Positions 1-9,251 are shown, numbered from the stretch's first letter. The stretch: 64,000 nucleotides of DNA from Cytobacillus oceanisediminis (GCF_003182355.1 NZ_QGTW01000009.1:186001-250000), one strand, 5' to 3'. The notes: generated from the letters alone by a model not told the origin. Translations and numbers: made by a program.

Positions 1-424
1 GGCTTTCTAAATTATTCAAAACCATAATGCTCTCGGCAGTTGTATTATATCTTCGGGCTATTTCATAGAGAGAATCTCCCGCCTTCACCACATATTCTGT
101 TTGTCTTTCCTCATCATTTTTTACTTTTGGAATAACGAAATGTTCTCCAATATAAACGAAATTGGACTGCAATTGATTCGCTTTTCTTAGTTCTTCGATG
201 GAAACACCAAATTTAGCTGCAATTGTGGATAAGCTGTCTCCAGGCTGAACCATATAAGTATTTCGCTGATTGTGAACTGGAACCGCCAATGACTGGCCGA
301 TATAAATCGTATTTGTCGGTAGGCGATTAGCATATTTAATACCATCAACATTTGTTTTGTATTTTCGCGCTATTGTATATAACGAATCTCGGGGCTGAAC
401 GATATAACGATCATACATTCGCAT
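1..424 (-). CDS. LysM-repeat protein, C-terminus cut by the window edge
   Basis: Reading the minus strand from ATG at 424 gives 141 codons without a stop, running off the window at base 1. Three LysM modules are visible, at about residues 7-51, 57-101 and 112 onwards, each with a V-x-P/A-G/R-D-S-L-x-x-I-A core. LysM binds GlcNAc-containing glycans such as peptidoglycan or the spore cortex. A GAGGGAG ribosome binding site lies just before the start. There is no N-terminal signal peptide, as in spore-associated or autolysin-type LysM proteins of Bacillus, so export is uncertain. The catalytic or C-terminal domain, if any, lies outside the window, and the precise function cannot be called. Confidence 0.85.
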   Translation of the reverse strand, partial: MRMYDRYIVQPRDSLYTIARKYKTNVDGIKYANRLPTNTIYIGQSLAVPVHNQRNTYMVQPGDSLSTIAAKFGVSIEELRKANQLQSNFVYIGEHFVIPKVKNDEERQTEYVVKAGDSLYEIARRYNTTAESIMVLNNLES

Positions 425-731
425 CACATCTCCCTCACCAATGCATCTATATCTATATATGCATGGAGGTCGGATTTTTGACAGTTATTTTTAGGGGGGA
501 TGGCTGGCTTTCTGCTAGAGGGGGAGAGTGTGTTGGGCTCATTCTTGTTCAAATTATTTTTGCATAAGAAATATAGCATATCTCTTTTTAGTTTAAAATG
601 GCTTATAATAAATAAAGTTTATTTTGTTAACTTAACTTTTTGACATGGCTTAGGGAGTCGGACTGCAAAATTGGCCAAAAAGCTTGTTCTAAATACCTAA
701 CTGTGTAAAAGCATATTGTTTAATCTTATCA

Positions 732-884
732 CCCTGTTGATTGGAGAGGAGGGGCACGAGACTGCAGCGGGAGGAGCAAGTCAAAGGGAGACCCTACAGG
801 CGCAATTAGCCGAGGTGGCTCCCGGGCCGCCCGCGGTTCGCTGAGCGACTGGAGTGGAAATCAACAGGCCAGATTAGCAGAGCC
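732..884 (+). repeat. Dispersed TTGATT/AATCAA repeat, copy A
   Basis: A GC-rich element starts with CTGTTGATTGGAG and ends with GTGGAAATCAACAG, so its ends are inverted repeats. The interior holds GGGAGACC, GCCGAGG and GGCTCCCGGG motifs that can fold. Seven relatives occur in this window (near 11338, 16887, 19357, 24205, 59023, 60821 and 62810). It lies in the otherwise gene-free 425-925 interval upstream of cyuA. No ORF in the element is credible. The rest of that interval shows only AT-rich sequence and the cyuA leader. Confidence 0.8.
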
Positions 885-925
885 AAATTTTAAATAAAAT
901 AACTTATAAAACAGGAGAAGAACTA

Positions 926-2200
926 ATGGAGAAGCACAAGATATTAAGAATTATAGAAAAAGAATTAGTGGTTGCCCTTGGATGTACCGAACCTGTTGCA
1001 ATCGCATTGGCCGCTGCTACAGCAAAGAGTTATGCTAAGGGGCAAATAAAAGAGATTTGTTTAAAAGCTAGCGGGAATATAATAAAAAATGCAAAATCCG
1101 TCGGCATTCCTGGAATGGCTTCAAGTGGCCTGGATTTCGCAGTGGCCATTGGAGCAGTAGCTGGAGACCCAAGTAAGCAGCTTGAGGTTTTAAATGGAGT
1201 CACCCATGAAGATGAACGTGCAGCGCTTAAGCTTATTGAAGAAGGCAAAGTAGTCTCTTGCCAAGCAGATACGCCGAAAAGACTTTATATTGAAGTGAGC
1301 CTTAAAACAGATAAAAATACTTCAAAAGTGGTTATTTCTGATAATCATAGTAATATCTCTTTAATAGAGGTTGATGGTGATGTGGTCTACCAGGGTGGAT
1401 GCGAGAATATAGGCATCCAATCAGATGAAGAGGAATTAATAACACTCACAATTGATGAAATATTCGAGTGGGTTCAAAAGGTCGATGTTAGCAGCTTATC
1501 TCTCGTAAAAAAGAGTATTGAACTAAATAGAATCATCGGAAGAGAAGGCCTTTCGGGAGATTACGGGTTAAAAGTAGGAAAAACAATTAAGGAAAATGTA
1601 AAAATGGGAATTCTCTCTGATGATATAGCGACTGCCGCAATGTCTCTTGCTGCCGCTGGATCAGATGCGAGGATGTCAGGCTCAACACTGCCTGTAATGG
1701 CGAACACTGGGAGTGGAAATCAAGGAATAGCTGTCACACTTCCAGTTGTGGCAGTTGGAGAGAAACTGCAGGTTTCAGAGGAGAAGATGATTCGAGCAGT
1801 TGCACTTAGCCACCTTATTACCATTCATATAAAATCAAAATTTGGTCGTCTTTCAGCACTATGCGGTGTTACAGCTGCGGGAATGGGTGCAAGTGGAGCA
1901 ATTGTATATTTGCTTGATGGCCATCTTCAGCAAATTAAAGCAGCCATTCAAAACACAATTGGCAATGTTTCAGGTATGATTTGCGATGGGGCCAAAGCTG
2001 GATGTGCTATGAAAGTATCCACCTGTTCCAATGTTGCAGTACAATCTGCTTTGTTGGCACTTAACAATCAAGAAATTAAATCCACTGATGGATTTATTCA
2101 TGATGATGTGGAAAAAAGTATAGAAAGTTTTTGTAAACTTGGAAATGAAGGAACGCGCCATACAGACGAATTAATATTAAAATTGATGATGGAAAAATAA
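926..2200 (+). CDS. cyuA: L-cysteine desulfidase (CyuA / UPF0597 YhaM family)
   Basis: Product is 424 aa, the usual length of the CyuA/YhaM family. These [4Fe-4S] enzymes break L-cysteine into pyruvate, sulfide and ammonia. The N-terminus carries the family hallmark GCTEP (C20), and three further cysteines lie near the C-terminus in ICDGAKAGC and STCSN, the likely cluster ligands. The glycine-rich GSGNQG segment is also typical. ATG at 926 follows the RBS ACAGGAG. It appears monocistronic, with repeat copy A upstream and a hairpin downstream. Expected role is cytosolic cysteine detoxification or use as carbon/nitrogen source. Family assignment is firm; physiological substrate is inferred from the family. 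Confidence 0.88.
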   Translation: MEKHKILRIIEKELVVALGCTEPVAIALAAATAKSYAKGQIKEICLKASGNIIKNAKSVGIPGMASSGLDFAVAIGAVAGDPSKQLEVLNGVTHEDERAALKLIEEGKVVSCQADTPKRLYIEVSLKTDKNTSKVVISDNHSNISLIEVDGDVVYQGGCENIGIQSDEEELITLTIDEIFEWVQKVDVSSLSLVKKSIELNRIIGREGLSGDYGLKVGKTIKENVKMGILSDDIATAAMSLAAAGSDARMSGSTLPVMANTGSGNQGIAVTLPVVAVGEKLQVSEEKMIRAVALSHLITIHIKSKFGRLSALCGVTAAGMGASGAIVYLLDGHLQQIKAAIQNTIGNVSGMICDGAKAGCAMKVSTCSNVAVQSALLALNNQEIKSTDGFIHDDVEKSIESFCKLGNEGTRHTDELILKLMMEK

Positions 2201-2308
2201 AATCCATTTAATTTGCTGCCATGTTTACTGTAAGACTTTACACATTAAAGAGCATCAGCTCATCATTTAGCAAAAATGGATAACTGAATGTTCGATTCTA
2301 TTATGAAT

Positions 2309-2365
2309 AAAGGGGCCGCCCTTACAGTATAGCGTTAGTGAAGAGAGGGACGGTCTTTTTATTTC
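2309..2365 (+). terminator. Probable terminator after cyuA
   Basis: AAAGGGGCCGCCC at 2309-2321 can pair with GGGACGGTCTTT at 2346-2357 with small bulges, followed by a T-rich tail. The loop is fairly long, so this is a moderate call. Confidence 0.5.
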
Positions 2366-2393
2366 ATAACATTATAAATATGAAGTTTAAGAT

Positions 2394-3060
2394 TCAGGAA
2401 ATCATCCCTCTCCGAAACATTTCCACAACAGCCTGTGTCCGATTTTGCGCTCCCAGCTTTTTGATGGCGGTTTTGATATATTGGTTTATAGTTACTTTGC
2501 TGATGTACATGGCATTGGCCATTTCTTTAATGCTCTCACCCCAGGAAATCCTCTTTATCACTTCCATTTTCTCTTTTGCTTAAGAGCTGTTTATCTTCAG
2601 TTCCATTTGTTTTTTCAAGGATTTTTCCTATCTGGCGGCCATATTGGGTGAAGGTTGAAAGTAGTGGATCCGTTATTTTTGTATTTTGGTTAAACTATTC
2701 GTGCAGATATAGCCAATTGCAACTTTGCCAAACCAGATGGGGACTGCTAAGAAGGAGTTCATATTTGAAGTGGTTATGTATTTGATGTTTACTTGCTTGA
2801 GATATTCAATTCCTGAACAATACTTGGCTTTTCTCTAATATAAAGCGGAGTAGATGATCGGCAGCGAGCGGATATCATCCCTGATATCCCGAATATGCAA
2901 TAATCCATCTGGAGTCATCCCAATAATTCCTAGAAATATTCTCATTTTAGTCGTCTTTCCCGAATCTATTAGCCCAATTTGGCGTAACTCTCCGTTGCTT
3001 CTACTTAAAATCAGTCTCCGAAACAGCCTATCAAGATTTCAAACACCCTAAAACATTACC
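2394..3060 (-). pseudogene. Decayed LuxR-type transcriptional regulator
   Basis: The minus strand near 2394-2640 encodes a recognisable LuxR helix-turn-helix (ISWGESIKEMANAMYISK then KKLGAQNRTQAVVEMF), ending at TGA 2394. Just upstream the frame breaks: LLSKRE is in one frame and KMEVIKRI in another, explained by loss of two bases in a GAGA run near 2573-2583. Further upstream (2640-2860) pieces such as KYITTSNMNSFLAVPIW and IGYICTN, which look like a GAF-type sensor domain, lie in different frames with in-frame stops. No intact ORF remains. Multiple frameshifts and stops mean an old, inactivated gene. The residual HTH is well preserved, so decay may be recent there. Confidence 0.75.
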
Positions 3061-3279
3061 TTTAATCATATCAATTTAGTAGCATTGTCCCTCTTTCATT
3101 ACCCCGATTTACTCTTCAATGTTTCCATTTAACCATGAATATTATAAACAATTTTACGTTTCTATTATTTTACTAATTAATGAGGAGAATAACTCTTCCG
3201 CTTTTTACGCAGAGAAAGCTATGGAAAATTGATGAGGGTTTAACTATGTTAATAGAAACAATTTCAACTGAGGTGCAGC

Positions 3280-4527
3280 ATGATAATAGGAAAAATCATA
3301 AAATTTTACCGGGAAAAAGCAGGTCTGACTCAAGGGCAGCTAGGGGAAGGTATTTGTTCAATAACCCATTTAAGCAAGATAGAAAGAGGAATTACAGAAT
3401 ACTCAGCAGAAATTACAAATCTGCTTGCCAAAAAACTTAAAATGAATCCCCAGGAAGAAATTGTCCGGTATCATGAACTTTCCAATAAGCTGAATGAATG
3501 GCATGAAAGCATGATCATGCAGCGAATTCAGGAATCTGAAAATCTAAAAAAGGAACTTGAAAAAGAAACACTCATACATATGCCGGAATTTCAGATTTTA
3601 TATTGCTTGCTCTCAGCCAGATATTATTTAACTGTTAATCAACTAGAATCCGCTTATAAGATTATACAGCAGCTTCAAAAGAACGAAACTGTTTTATCAC
3701 CACATGACAGGAATATGTTAAAGCATGTACTCGGTATTTATAATTTTCTTACCGGCCAATATCGGGACTGTATCAGAAACTTAACCTCCATAGATCAAGA
3801 TCATTATAACCATGAGGAATATTACTATCATTTAGCGATCGCGTACCATTCCATCGATTCAAATATCACGGCCTATTATTATGGAAAGAAGGCTCTTCAA
3901 TATTTTCAAAGAACATTAAACATCCTTCGAATAATCGATACAGAAATGCTTTTGATCATTCAGCTCAATTCAAAGGAGCTGCATGACTTTAATGAGACGA
4001 AAGAAAAGTACGAGCAGCTGCTAAAATTATGCGATGCATGTAATTCTGGTGACCGAAAGTCCAAGCTCTATCATAATCTTGCCTTCGAATTTTTTCGCAG
4101 GAAGAAGTATAAAGATTCTGCGGCCTTCTACCTGAAAGCTATGGAACTAACAAATGAAAATGCCCTACACTACTTAACTGCATTAGATGGATACATAAAT
4201 ACTTGTTATAAAGGGAAACTGCAGCCTGAAGAGGATTTAATAGAATTATCGGAAAAAGGCTTGAATCAGGCAAAAGCAATTGATTCTTATACCTGGATCT
4301 ACTTTCAGCTGCATCTCCACTTATTAAAGGAGGAAGAAAAACAATATTATCAATTAATAGAGGAAACCGCTCTGCCTTATTTTAAAAACATAGGCTACGG
4401 CATATTAATCGACCATTACGAAAAAAAGCTTTTTCACTATTACTCTGGAAAGGGATACGCACAAAAAGCCCTGGAATTGGCAAGTTCGTTTATACATAAA
4501 CAAAAAAGCTATTATGATCATGACTAG
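3280..4527 (+). CDS. HTH-TPR transcriptional regulator (RRNPP-like, NprR/PlcR type)
   Basis: Product is 415 aa. Residues about 4-60 form an XRE/Cro helix-turn-helix (KIIKFYREKAGLTQGQLGEG, then SITHLSKIERG). The remainder is an all-helical TPR-like array with repeated Tyr/Leu pairs, the architecture of peptide-responsive RRNPP regulators (PlcR, NprR, Rap). ATG at 3280 follows GAGGTG. In typical quorum-sensing pairs a small exported pro-peptide gene sits right after the receptor. Here only about 68 bases and a hairpin separate it from a convergent gene, so no cognate peptide is encoded there. It may sense a peptide encoded elsewhere or be a non-peptide relative. Target genes are unknown. Confidence 0.78.
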   Translation: MIIGKIIKFYREKAGLTQGQLGEGICSITHLSKIERGITEYSAEITNLLAKKLKMNPQEEIVRYHELSNKLNEWHESMIMQRIQESENLKKELEKETLIHMPEFQILYCLLSARYYLTVNQLESAYKIIQQLQKNETVLSPHDRNMLKHVLGIYNFLTGQYRDCIRNLTSIDQDHYNHEEYYYHLAIAYHSIDSNITAYYYGKKALQYFQRTLNILRIIDTEMLLIIQLNSKELHDFNETKEKYEQLLKLCDACNSGDRKSKLYHNLAFEFFRRKKYKDSAAFYLKAMELTNENALHYLTALDGYINTCYKGKLQPEEDLIELSEKGLNQAKAIDSYTWIYFQLHLHLLKEEEKQYYQLIEETALPYFKNIGYGILIDHYEKKLFHYYSGKGYAQKALELASSFIHKQKSYYDHD

Positions 4528-4532
4528 ATAAA

Positions 4533-4582
4533 CAAGGCTTGTCCCTGGCTGAAGGTAAATGATAGCCGGGAACAAGCCTCAA
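4533..4582. terminator. Bidirectional hairpin between convergent genes
   Basis: AGGCTTGTCCCTGGCT (4535-4550) pairs with AGCCGGGAACAAGCCT (4564-4579), a 16-bp stem with one or two mismatches. It lies between the convergent HTH-TPR and amidase genes and could serve both. Confidence 0.7.
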
Positions 4583-4595
4583 TAAATATTATTCT

Positions 4596-5531
4596 TTATC
4601 TTATCGCCCCATGCGGCAGAACAGCATGGACTCCTTTTACCCCATTAACACACTGTGTAATTCTTAAATCAACCGTCACACTTGCTAATGCTAGTGCTTC
4701 GGCTTTTTCAACCCCATGAATCTCCTGGATCAGTTCCACCATTCCATTGAGAGCTTCACCCGTTGCGAGATTCAAGTCTTCATTAAAACCAAATGTAATC
4801 CAGCCTGCAGGGCTATTGGCCCTAGGCAACTTTAGCTGCAAATCTTCTCTGACCGTTAACGTAATATCAACTAAATCCATTGGACACTCGATGGCTGTAC
4901 CAGATACTTCTCCATCTCCCTGGACTGCATGGCCATCACCTATGGAGAAAAGAGCACCTTCTACAGATATCGGCAAATATAAAGTGCTTCCTCTTACAAG
5001 CTCTTTGCAATCAATATTTCCCCCACAATAACGTGGAGGAGAAGTGGAATGGATGCCGGATTCCGCAGGTGCTGTACCCATTAATCCGATAAATGGGTTA
5101 AGAGCTACGTGAAAGGACCTGTCAGCGATCTGGCATGTGCCAGTCATAGTATTGAAGTTCAGTGCCCAATCCAATTGAATCCGATCCCCGCAAGTTAAAC
5201 CAAGCTGATCGTTTTGCCAGCTCTTATTCCCGCCTGCCCAATTCCGTCCATACCATCCTGGGACAATATCATTGAGCTTTACTTCCAGAACCATTCCTGG
5301 CTTTGCCTGTTTTACTTCGATTGGTCCCACGATTGGATGCCCTTGCTTTTTTTCATTATCTCTTGATTGAAAAACAACTCTTTCTTCATCCGTTGAGCTC
5401 GAGTAGCCCCATTGGATATCAGGAGTTTGCAGACGAATGGAGTCGCCAGAATCAATCGTTAAAATGGGTTGGTACTCATTGCCGAATGAACCATGCAGGT
5501 TTTGATTTTTTAATGTCAGTGTATGTATCAT
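4596..5531 (-). CDS. Acetamidase/formamidase family hydrolase
   Basis: Product is 311 aa, matching the acetamidase/formamidase (FmdA/AmdA) family, which hydrolyses short aliphatic amides to the acid and ammonia in the cytosol. Family features include the DSGD segment near residue 28, GHPIVGPI, the GMVLEV strand, the NPFIGLMGTAP loop, GNIDCKEL, and GDGHAVQGDGEVSGTAIE. ATG at 5531 is preceded by AGGGGCGAC. It is followed on the same strand (73 bases after the upstream gene's stop) by no obvious partner; the neighbouring EamA exporter gene is upstream in transcription order. The natural amide is not predictable from sequence. Confidence 0.88.
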   Translation of the reverse strand: MIHTLTLKNQNLHGSFGNEYQPILTIDSGDSIRLQTPDIQWGYSSSTDEERVVFQSRDNEKKQGHPIVGPIEVKQAKPGMVLEVKLNDIVPGWYGRNWAGGNKSWQNDQLGLTCGDRIQLDWALNFNTMTGTCQIADRSFHVALNPFIGLMGTAPAESGIHSTSPPRYCGGNIDCKELVRGSTLYLPISVEGALFSIGDGHAVQGDGEVSGTAIECPMDLVDITLTVREDLQLKLPRANSPAGWITFGFNEDLNLATGEALNGMVELIQEIHGVEKAEALALASVTVDLRITQCVNGVKGVHAVLPHGAIR

Positions 5532-5603
5532 TGATCGTCGCCCCTTAAAAGGTATATAGACTTATCAAATTATGTAATAAGTCTGTTTAGATCCTGTAAT
5601 GAC

Positions 5604-6539
5604 CTAAGCAGGCTTATTTTTTACGATATTTCCTCTGGGCTTTCTCTTAAATAGGTTTGGATTTGTACCTGCGTAAACGCCTGTTAGAACGAATCCAGCT
5701 CCTATTCCATGAGCCAATGTGAAGGTTTCCCCTAAAAAGATGGTGGCCATGATGACAGCTGATACTGGCATCACATTAATGAAAATAGATGCCTTTGCTG
5801 CACCAACTTCTTTAATTCCGTTATAGTACATAACAAACGAGACAACTGTAACAAAAATGCTCATATGAGCAATGGCTGCCCATGTAGTTAAACTAGCTTC
5901 CTGTACATCCAACCAGGATGTTTCAGCGAGAGTAAAGGGCAATAGAAATAATGTACCATACGCAACTGCATAGGTTGTTGATTCCACTGAACTGAACTTC
6001 TTCAACACGACTTTGCCCACCACGCTGTAAATGGCCCAGCTTACAACAGCTCCAAGCAAAACGAAATCAATCGGTTCAAAACCATATTGGAAAAGGGTGA
6101 GAACATGTCCGTCGGTAATGATAAAAACAACTCCAGCCAGAGCAATTGCCATCCCTATAATGCTGTTTATGGTAATTTTTTCCTTTAAAAATAATCCCGA
6201 TAAAAGCACGATTAGTACTGGATTAGATGCAATAAATAACGAACTTTTAATAACCGGTTCATGTTTGGTGGCTAGGAAGAAACAAATATTATATAAAGCA
6301 ATTCCCGTTAAACCGAGAAGAACAAACAAACCATGATCCTTTAAAGTCGGCTTCTTCCGATCTTTTTCCATAACCCACATAAGCGGGAAAAGCAGGATGG
6401 CTGCCCCAAAAAAACGCAAAAAGGCAACGGTAGCCGGCTCAAAGCTTTGCACGGCAAACTTCCCAGCTATAAATGCACTGCCCCAGGTGGCAGTAGCTAA
6501 AGTTAGCATTCCATATATAACCCATAATCTCTTTTTCAT
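5604..6539 (-). CDS. EamA-family (DMT) metabolite exporter
   Basis: Product is 311 aa with ten predicted membrane segments in two EamA repeats: repeat one starts at TLATATWGSAFIAGKFAV, and repeat two at LLGAVVSWAIYSVVGKVVL. This is the drug/metabolite transporter superfamily, inner-membrane exporters of amino acids, purines or other small solutes. The C-terminal tail is basic (RKPRGNIVKNKPA). ATG at 6539 follows GAAGGCG. It precedes the amidase gene on the same strand with a 72-base gap, so co-transcription is possible. Substrate cannot be assigned. Confidence 0.85.
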   Translation of the reverse strand: MKKRLWVIYGMLTLATATWGSAFIAGKFAVQSFEPATVAFLRFFGAAILLFPLMWVMEKDRKKPTLKDHGLFVLLGLTGIALYNICFFLATKHEPVIKSSLFIASNPVLIVLLSGLFLKEKITINSIIGMAIALAGVVFIITDGHVLTLFQYGFEPIDFVLLGAVVSWAIYSVVGKVVLKKFSSVESTTYAVAYGTLFLLPFTLAETSWLDVQEASLTTWAAIAHMSIFVTVVSFVMYYNGIKEVGAAKASIFINVMPVSAVIMATIFLGETFTLAHGIGAGFVLTGVYAGTNPNLFKRKPRGNIVKNKPA

Positions 6540-6871
6540 GTCTTCGCCTTCATTCTTGTTTAATTTTTATAAATATTATAACATCTTATTCGTATTCCGA
6601 AATAGTTTTTTAGAAAGGTATAAGCTGTCAGTGGAATATAGGAAAAAAGAACGATTAAAAGTATTATTTTTAATCATTCTTTTTCGGTTTAAAGCGAAAA
6701 ACTGAGTTTATTCCTCTATATGTACTATTTAGGAAGTGGATTATTAAAAAAATCTAGCTTTAAAATTTGCTGAAAATTCATACTTTCATCTCTGTTGGTC
6801 AATAACCTCATCTTATATTATTTCTTTAGAGTCCCGAATAAATGTGGGCTACTAAGAAGGGGTGAATACAT
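6540..6871. other. Divergent intergenic region without a recognisable gene
   Basis: This AT-rich 332-base spacer separates the minus-strand exporter from the plus-strand carboxypeptidase, so it must contain both promoters. The only clear signal is AAGAAGGGG before the carboxypeptidase ATG. No supported small gene was found. Confidence 0.5.
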
Positions 6872-8005
6872 ATGAAGAAGATGAACATTGCAGGGAAGGT
6901 TAGTATGCTAACAGCACTTTTTGTTTTGCTGTTCTCCTCGCTTTCCTTTGCGGAAACCGTACCAGGAGGCCCATCGACAGAAGGAAAGACGAACATTAGC
7001 AGCATGCTATCCTATGAAGAAGTTGTTAAGACTCTCTCGGATATCGAACAGACGAGCAAAGGGAAAGTAGAAGTCTTTACTCTGGATCGGTTCGGTAAAT
7101 CTGAACAGGGAAGAAGTATTTATGTAGCCAAGGTTGGAACAGGGGAAAAGAAAGTTTGGATCCAGGCGCAAATCCATGGGAATGAAAAACTAGTAACAGA
7201 GGCAGCACTGCAATTGTTAAAAACCTATGCAAGCAACAATTCCAAGGATGTACAAACAGTCCTGGAAGAGTCCACTCTATATTTTATTCCGATGTACAAT
7301 CCAGATGGAGCGGAGATGAATACCCGCGGAACAAAGATTGCCGAAACCGGACAGTATCTCGACCTTAATCGAGATTGGGTTTCTGAAGGCGGATTTGCTG
7401 CAAAGGAATCCAAAGTGGTCTATTCATACTGGGCAGAGTTGAAGCCTGATTTTGCCATTGATCTGCATCATCAAGGATTAAAGCAGGTTTATGGTACGAA
7501 TGAAGCGACTTCATTCTCTCTAGGAGTCTCTCTTGCGCCAAACGGGCCAACATTGCCAAACTATCAGAACTACAATGATGTTACAAGACAAATGCTGGCA
7601 TACGTTTATGATGAAATGAGCGGTTATGGCTATACCCATATTGACCGTTATCAAATTGTCGATAGACAAAACCAGATTGGCTACGATATTGATATCAAAG
7701 GCGGAGTTGTATCAGCCATGATGATGGGATTGAACTACAACGGTTTGAACCCTGACAACCATAGCCATCCTGCAGTCTTTTTTGAAACAAAGGGTAATTC
7801 CAGTGAAGGAAGCCTGGGCCAAAAATCGAATGGATACTTAACCAAACAAAACTATTTGGCCTTAAAATCACTGGTTTATGGGTATGTGACCGGAGAGGTA
7901 GAAGAGGTTGATCCGAATCATTGGAATGACATACCGGCCTATCCGTTAGCCGGTTACTGGACAGATTATAACGGAATTGTTCCAGTTGAATCATCGGGGT
8001 TTTAA
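6872..8005 (+). CDS. Secreted M14-family zinc carboxypeptidase
   Basis: Product is 377 aa. The first 27 residues form a classic signal peptide (KKMNIAGK, hydrophobic core, cleavage near SFA-ET). The mature part shows M14 carboxypeptidase features: the HGNE zinc motif in IQAQIHGNEK, IPMYNPDGAE, DLNRDW (substrate-binding Arg), the second zinc histidine in DLHHQG, and the catalytic glutamate in FFETKGNSS near the end. It should trim C-terminal residues of peptides or act on peptidoglycan peptides outside the cell. ATG at 6872 follows AAGAAGGGG. A strong terminator follows immediately, so it is monocistronic. Confidence 0.88.
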   Translation: MKKMNIAGKVSMLTALFVLLFSSLSFAETVPGGPSTEGKTNISSMLSYEEVVKTLSDIEQTSKGKVEVFTLDRFGKSEQGRSIYVAKVGTGEKKVWIQAQIHGNEKLVTEAALQLLKTYASNNSKDVQTVLEESTLYFIPMYNPDGAEMNTRGTKIAETGQYLDLNRDWVSEGGFAAKESKVVYSYWAELKPDFAIDLHHQGLKQVYGTNEATSFSLGVSLAPNGPTLPNYQNYNDVTRQMLAYVYDEMSGYGYTHIDRYQIVDRQNQIGYDIDIKGGVVSAMMMGLNYNGLNPDNHSHPAVFFETKGNSSEGSLGQKSNGYLTKQNYLALKSLVYGYVTGEVEEVDPNHWNDIPAYPLAGYWTDYNGIVPVESSGF

Positions 8006-8028
8006 AATATAGTCGGTAATAAATGAAT

Positions 8029-8057
8029 GGAAGCTGGTATTATGCCAGCTTCTTTTT
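8029..8057 (+). terminator. Terminator of the M14 peptidase gene
   Basis: GAAGCTGG (8030-8037) pairs perfectly with CCAGCTTC (8045-8052), followed by a T run. It abuts the stop codon of the convergent small gene. Confidence 0.85.
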
Positions 8058-8210
8058 CTATTCTTTATTATTTTTCCGTTCATTTTCATCAACCATATTC
8101 TTCACGTCTTCTGTCATTTTATCAAAGGTCTGATTTACACGATTCATTACCGCATCCTGTGGAGTGCCGCTATTTTGATATTCAATTCCTTCATTAAAGT
8201 CTTTTTCCAA
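8058..8210 (-). CDS. Small hydrophilic protein, 50 aa, unknown
   Basis: On the minus strand a TTG start at 8210 is preceded by a near-perfect GGAGGTG ribosome binding site (6 bases upstream) and opens a 50-codon frame ending TAG at 8058. The product is acidic/hydrophilic, starting LEKDFNEGIEYQNSGTPQDA and ending ENERKNNKE, with no membrane segment. I do not recognise a family. The strong RBS, terminator-bounded end and heptad-like MNRVNQTFDKMTEDVKNMVD helix support a real gene. A cytosolic coiled-coil-type small protein is a guess. Confidence 0.65.
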   Translation of the reverse strand: MEKDFNEGIEYQNSGTPQDAVMNRVNQTFDKMTEDVKNMVDENERKNNKE

Positions 8211-8533
8211 GTTGTTCACCTCCGTTAAAAATATGGTGTGTATAACAGACCAAAATATTCCTCAAAATGTTACGAAAGATGATGAACAATAATCAGTACT
8301 TTTTAGTATTTTTGTAAAAAGGATCTTTCGAATATATATGAGGTTGGAAGGGTAATACATAATGAATAAATAAGTATAACTATATTAATATTTCCCTTTT
8401 TTGCTTTCGTTGTTTACACTAAGAATAATTATCATTGCTGAAAAAATATGTTCCTTACAAAATAGCGATTATTTACATAAAAAATGAAGAACATTTTACA
8501 TAATAATTTTCGATGAGAGGGGGATAGAGGGAT
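8211..8533. other. AT-rich spacer upstream of yyaC
   Basis: No gene is supported in these 323 bases. The spacer includes a repeated TTTACATAA motif near 8470-8505 just upstream of yyaC, which could belong to its promoter, but no confident sigma factor site can be called. Confidence 0.4.
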
Positions 8534-9154
8534 ATGTGGCCTTTTTCAATAAACAAAAAGAGCAAAAAAATAGTGGATGCAGCTAGTTATATTTCGCTAA
8601 AGGAAACGACTGAAGAAGCTGAAATTGAAAAAATGGTTTCCAAACTAGAAGAAATCTTCTACAGTACTTCAAAGGAAATTGTGATATTGTGCATTGGTTC
8701 TGACCGTTCTACAGGTGATTCACTTGGCCCTTTGGTTGGAAAACTTATAGAAGAACGGAACATTCCTTACCCGGTGTATGGAACCCTTAAAGAGCCGGTC
8801 CATGCCTTAAATATTAAGAAAGTTATAAAAAAAATTTATGAAACCCACCAGGATCCGTTTGTATTCGGGATTGATGCCTGTCTGGGGGATGAGCGGCAAA
8901 TTGGCTATATTTTAATAAGGGAAGGGTCATTTATTCCTGGGAATGCTGTCAATAGGGTTTTGCCAAGTGTGGGGGATTACCATTTGAAGGCGATCGTCAA
9001 TTCGCTGGATCCTTTATCGCCTATTCAGTCCTTAAACAGTACACGATTATACACTGTTTTAAAGCTGGCTGAGATTATCGGTGAAATTATTGCACGAGTA
9101 GCTGCGAATGACCGGATATCAAGAGGGAATGCAGAGAAAACAAATGTAACTTAA
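8534..9154 (+). CDS. yyaC: Spore protease-like sporulation protein YyaC
   Basis: Product is 206 aa, the usual YyaC length. YyaC is a sporulation-specific protein related in fold to the germination protease GPR. Recognisable segments are CIGSDRSTGDSLGPLVG, GTLKEPVHALNI, FGIDACLGD and a C-terminal GNAVNRVLPSVGDYH. ATG at 8534 follows a purine-rich GAGAGGGGGAT stretch. It is monocistronic by spacing. Its presence is one of the best signs that the host forms endospores. The molecular substrate of YyaC is not established to my knowledge. Confidence 0.88.
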   Translation: MWPFSINKKSKKIVDAASYISLKETTEEAEIEKMVSKLEEIFYSTSKEIVILCIGSDRSTGDSLGPLVGKLIEERNIPYPVYGTLKEPVHALNIKKVIKKIYETHQDPFVFGIDACLGDERQIGYILIREGSFIPGNAVNRVLPSVGDYHLKAIVNSLDPLSPIQSLNSTRLYTVLKLAEIIGEIIARVAANDRISRGNAEKTNVT

Positions 9155-9220
9155 AAGATATTTTTGGTTAAAACAACCAGAAAAATTGCTGTTCTGCAAA
9201 TAGGTAAGTTATAATCAGTA

Positions 9221-9235
9221 TAAAGTATACCAAGG
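9221..9235. promoter_or_regulatory. GTATAC operator upstream of the first gntR
   Basis: TAAAGTATACCAAGG matches one flank of the window-wide operator (core GTATAC with a CCAA arm). It overlaps the region just before the RBS of the GntR gene and would allow autorepression. Confidence 0.6.
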
Positions 9236-9251
9236 AGAAAGAGGGAAATTG

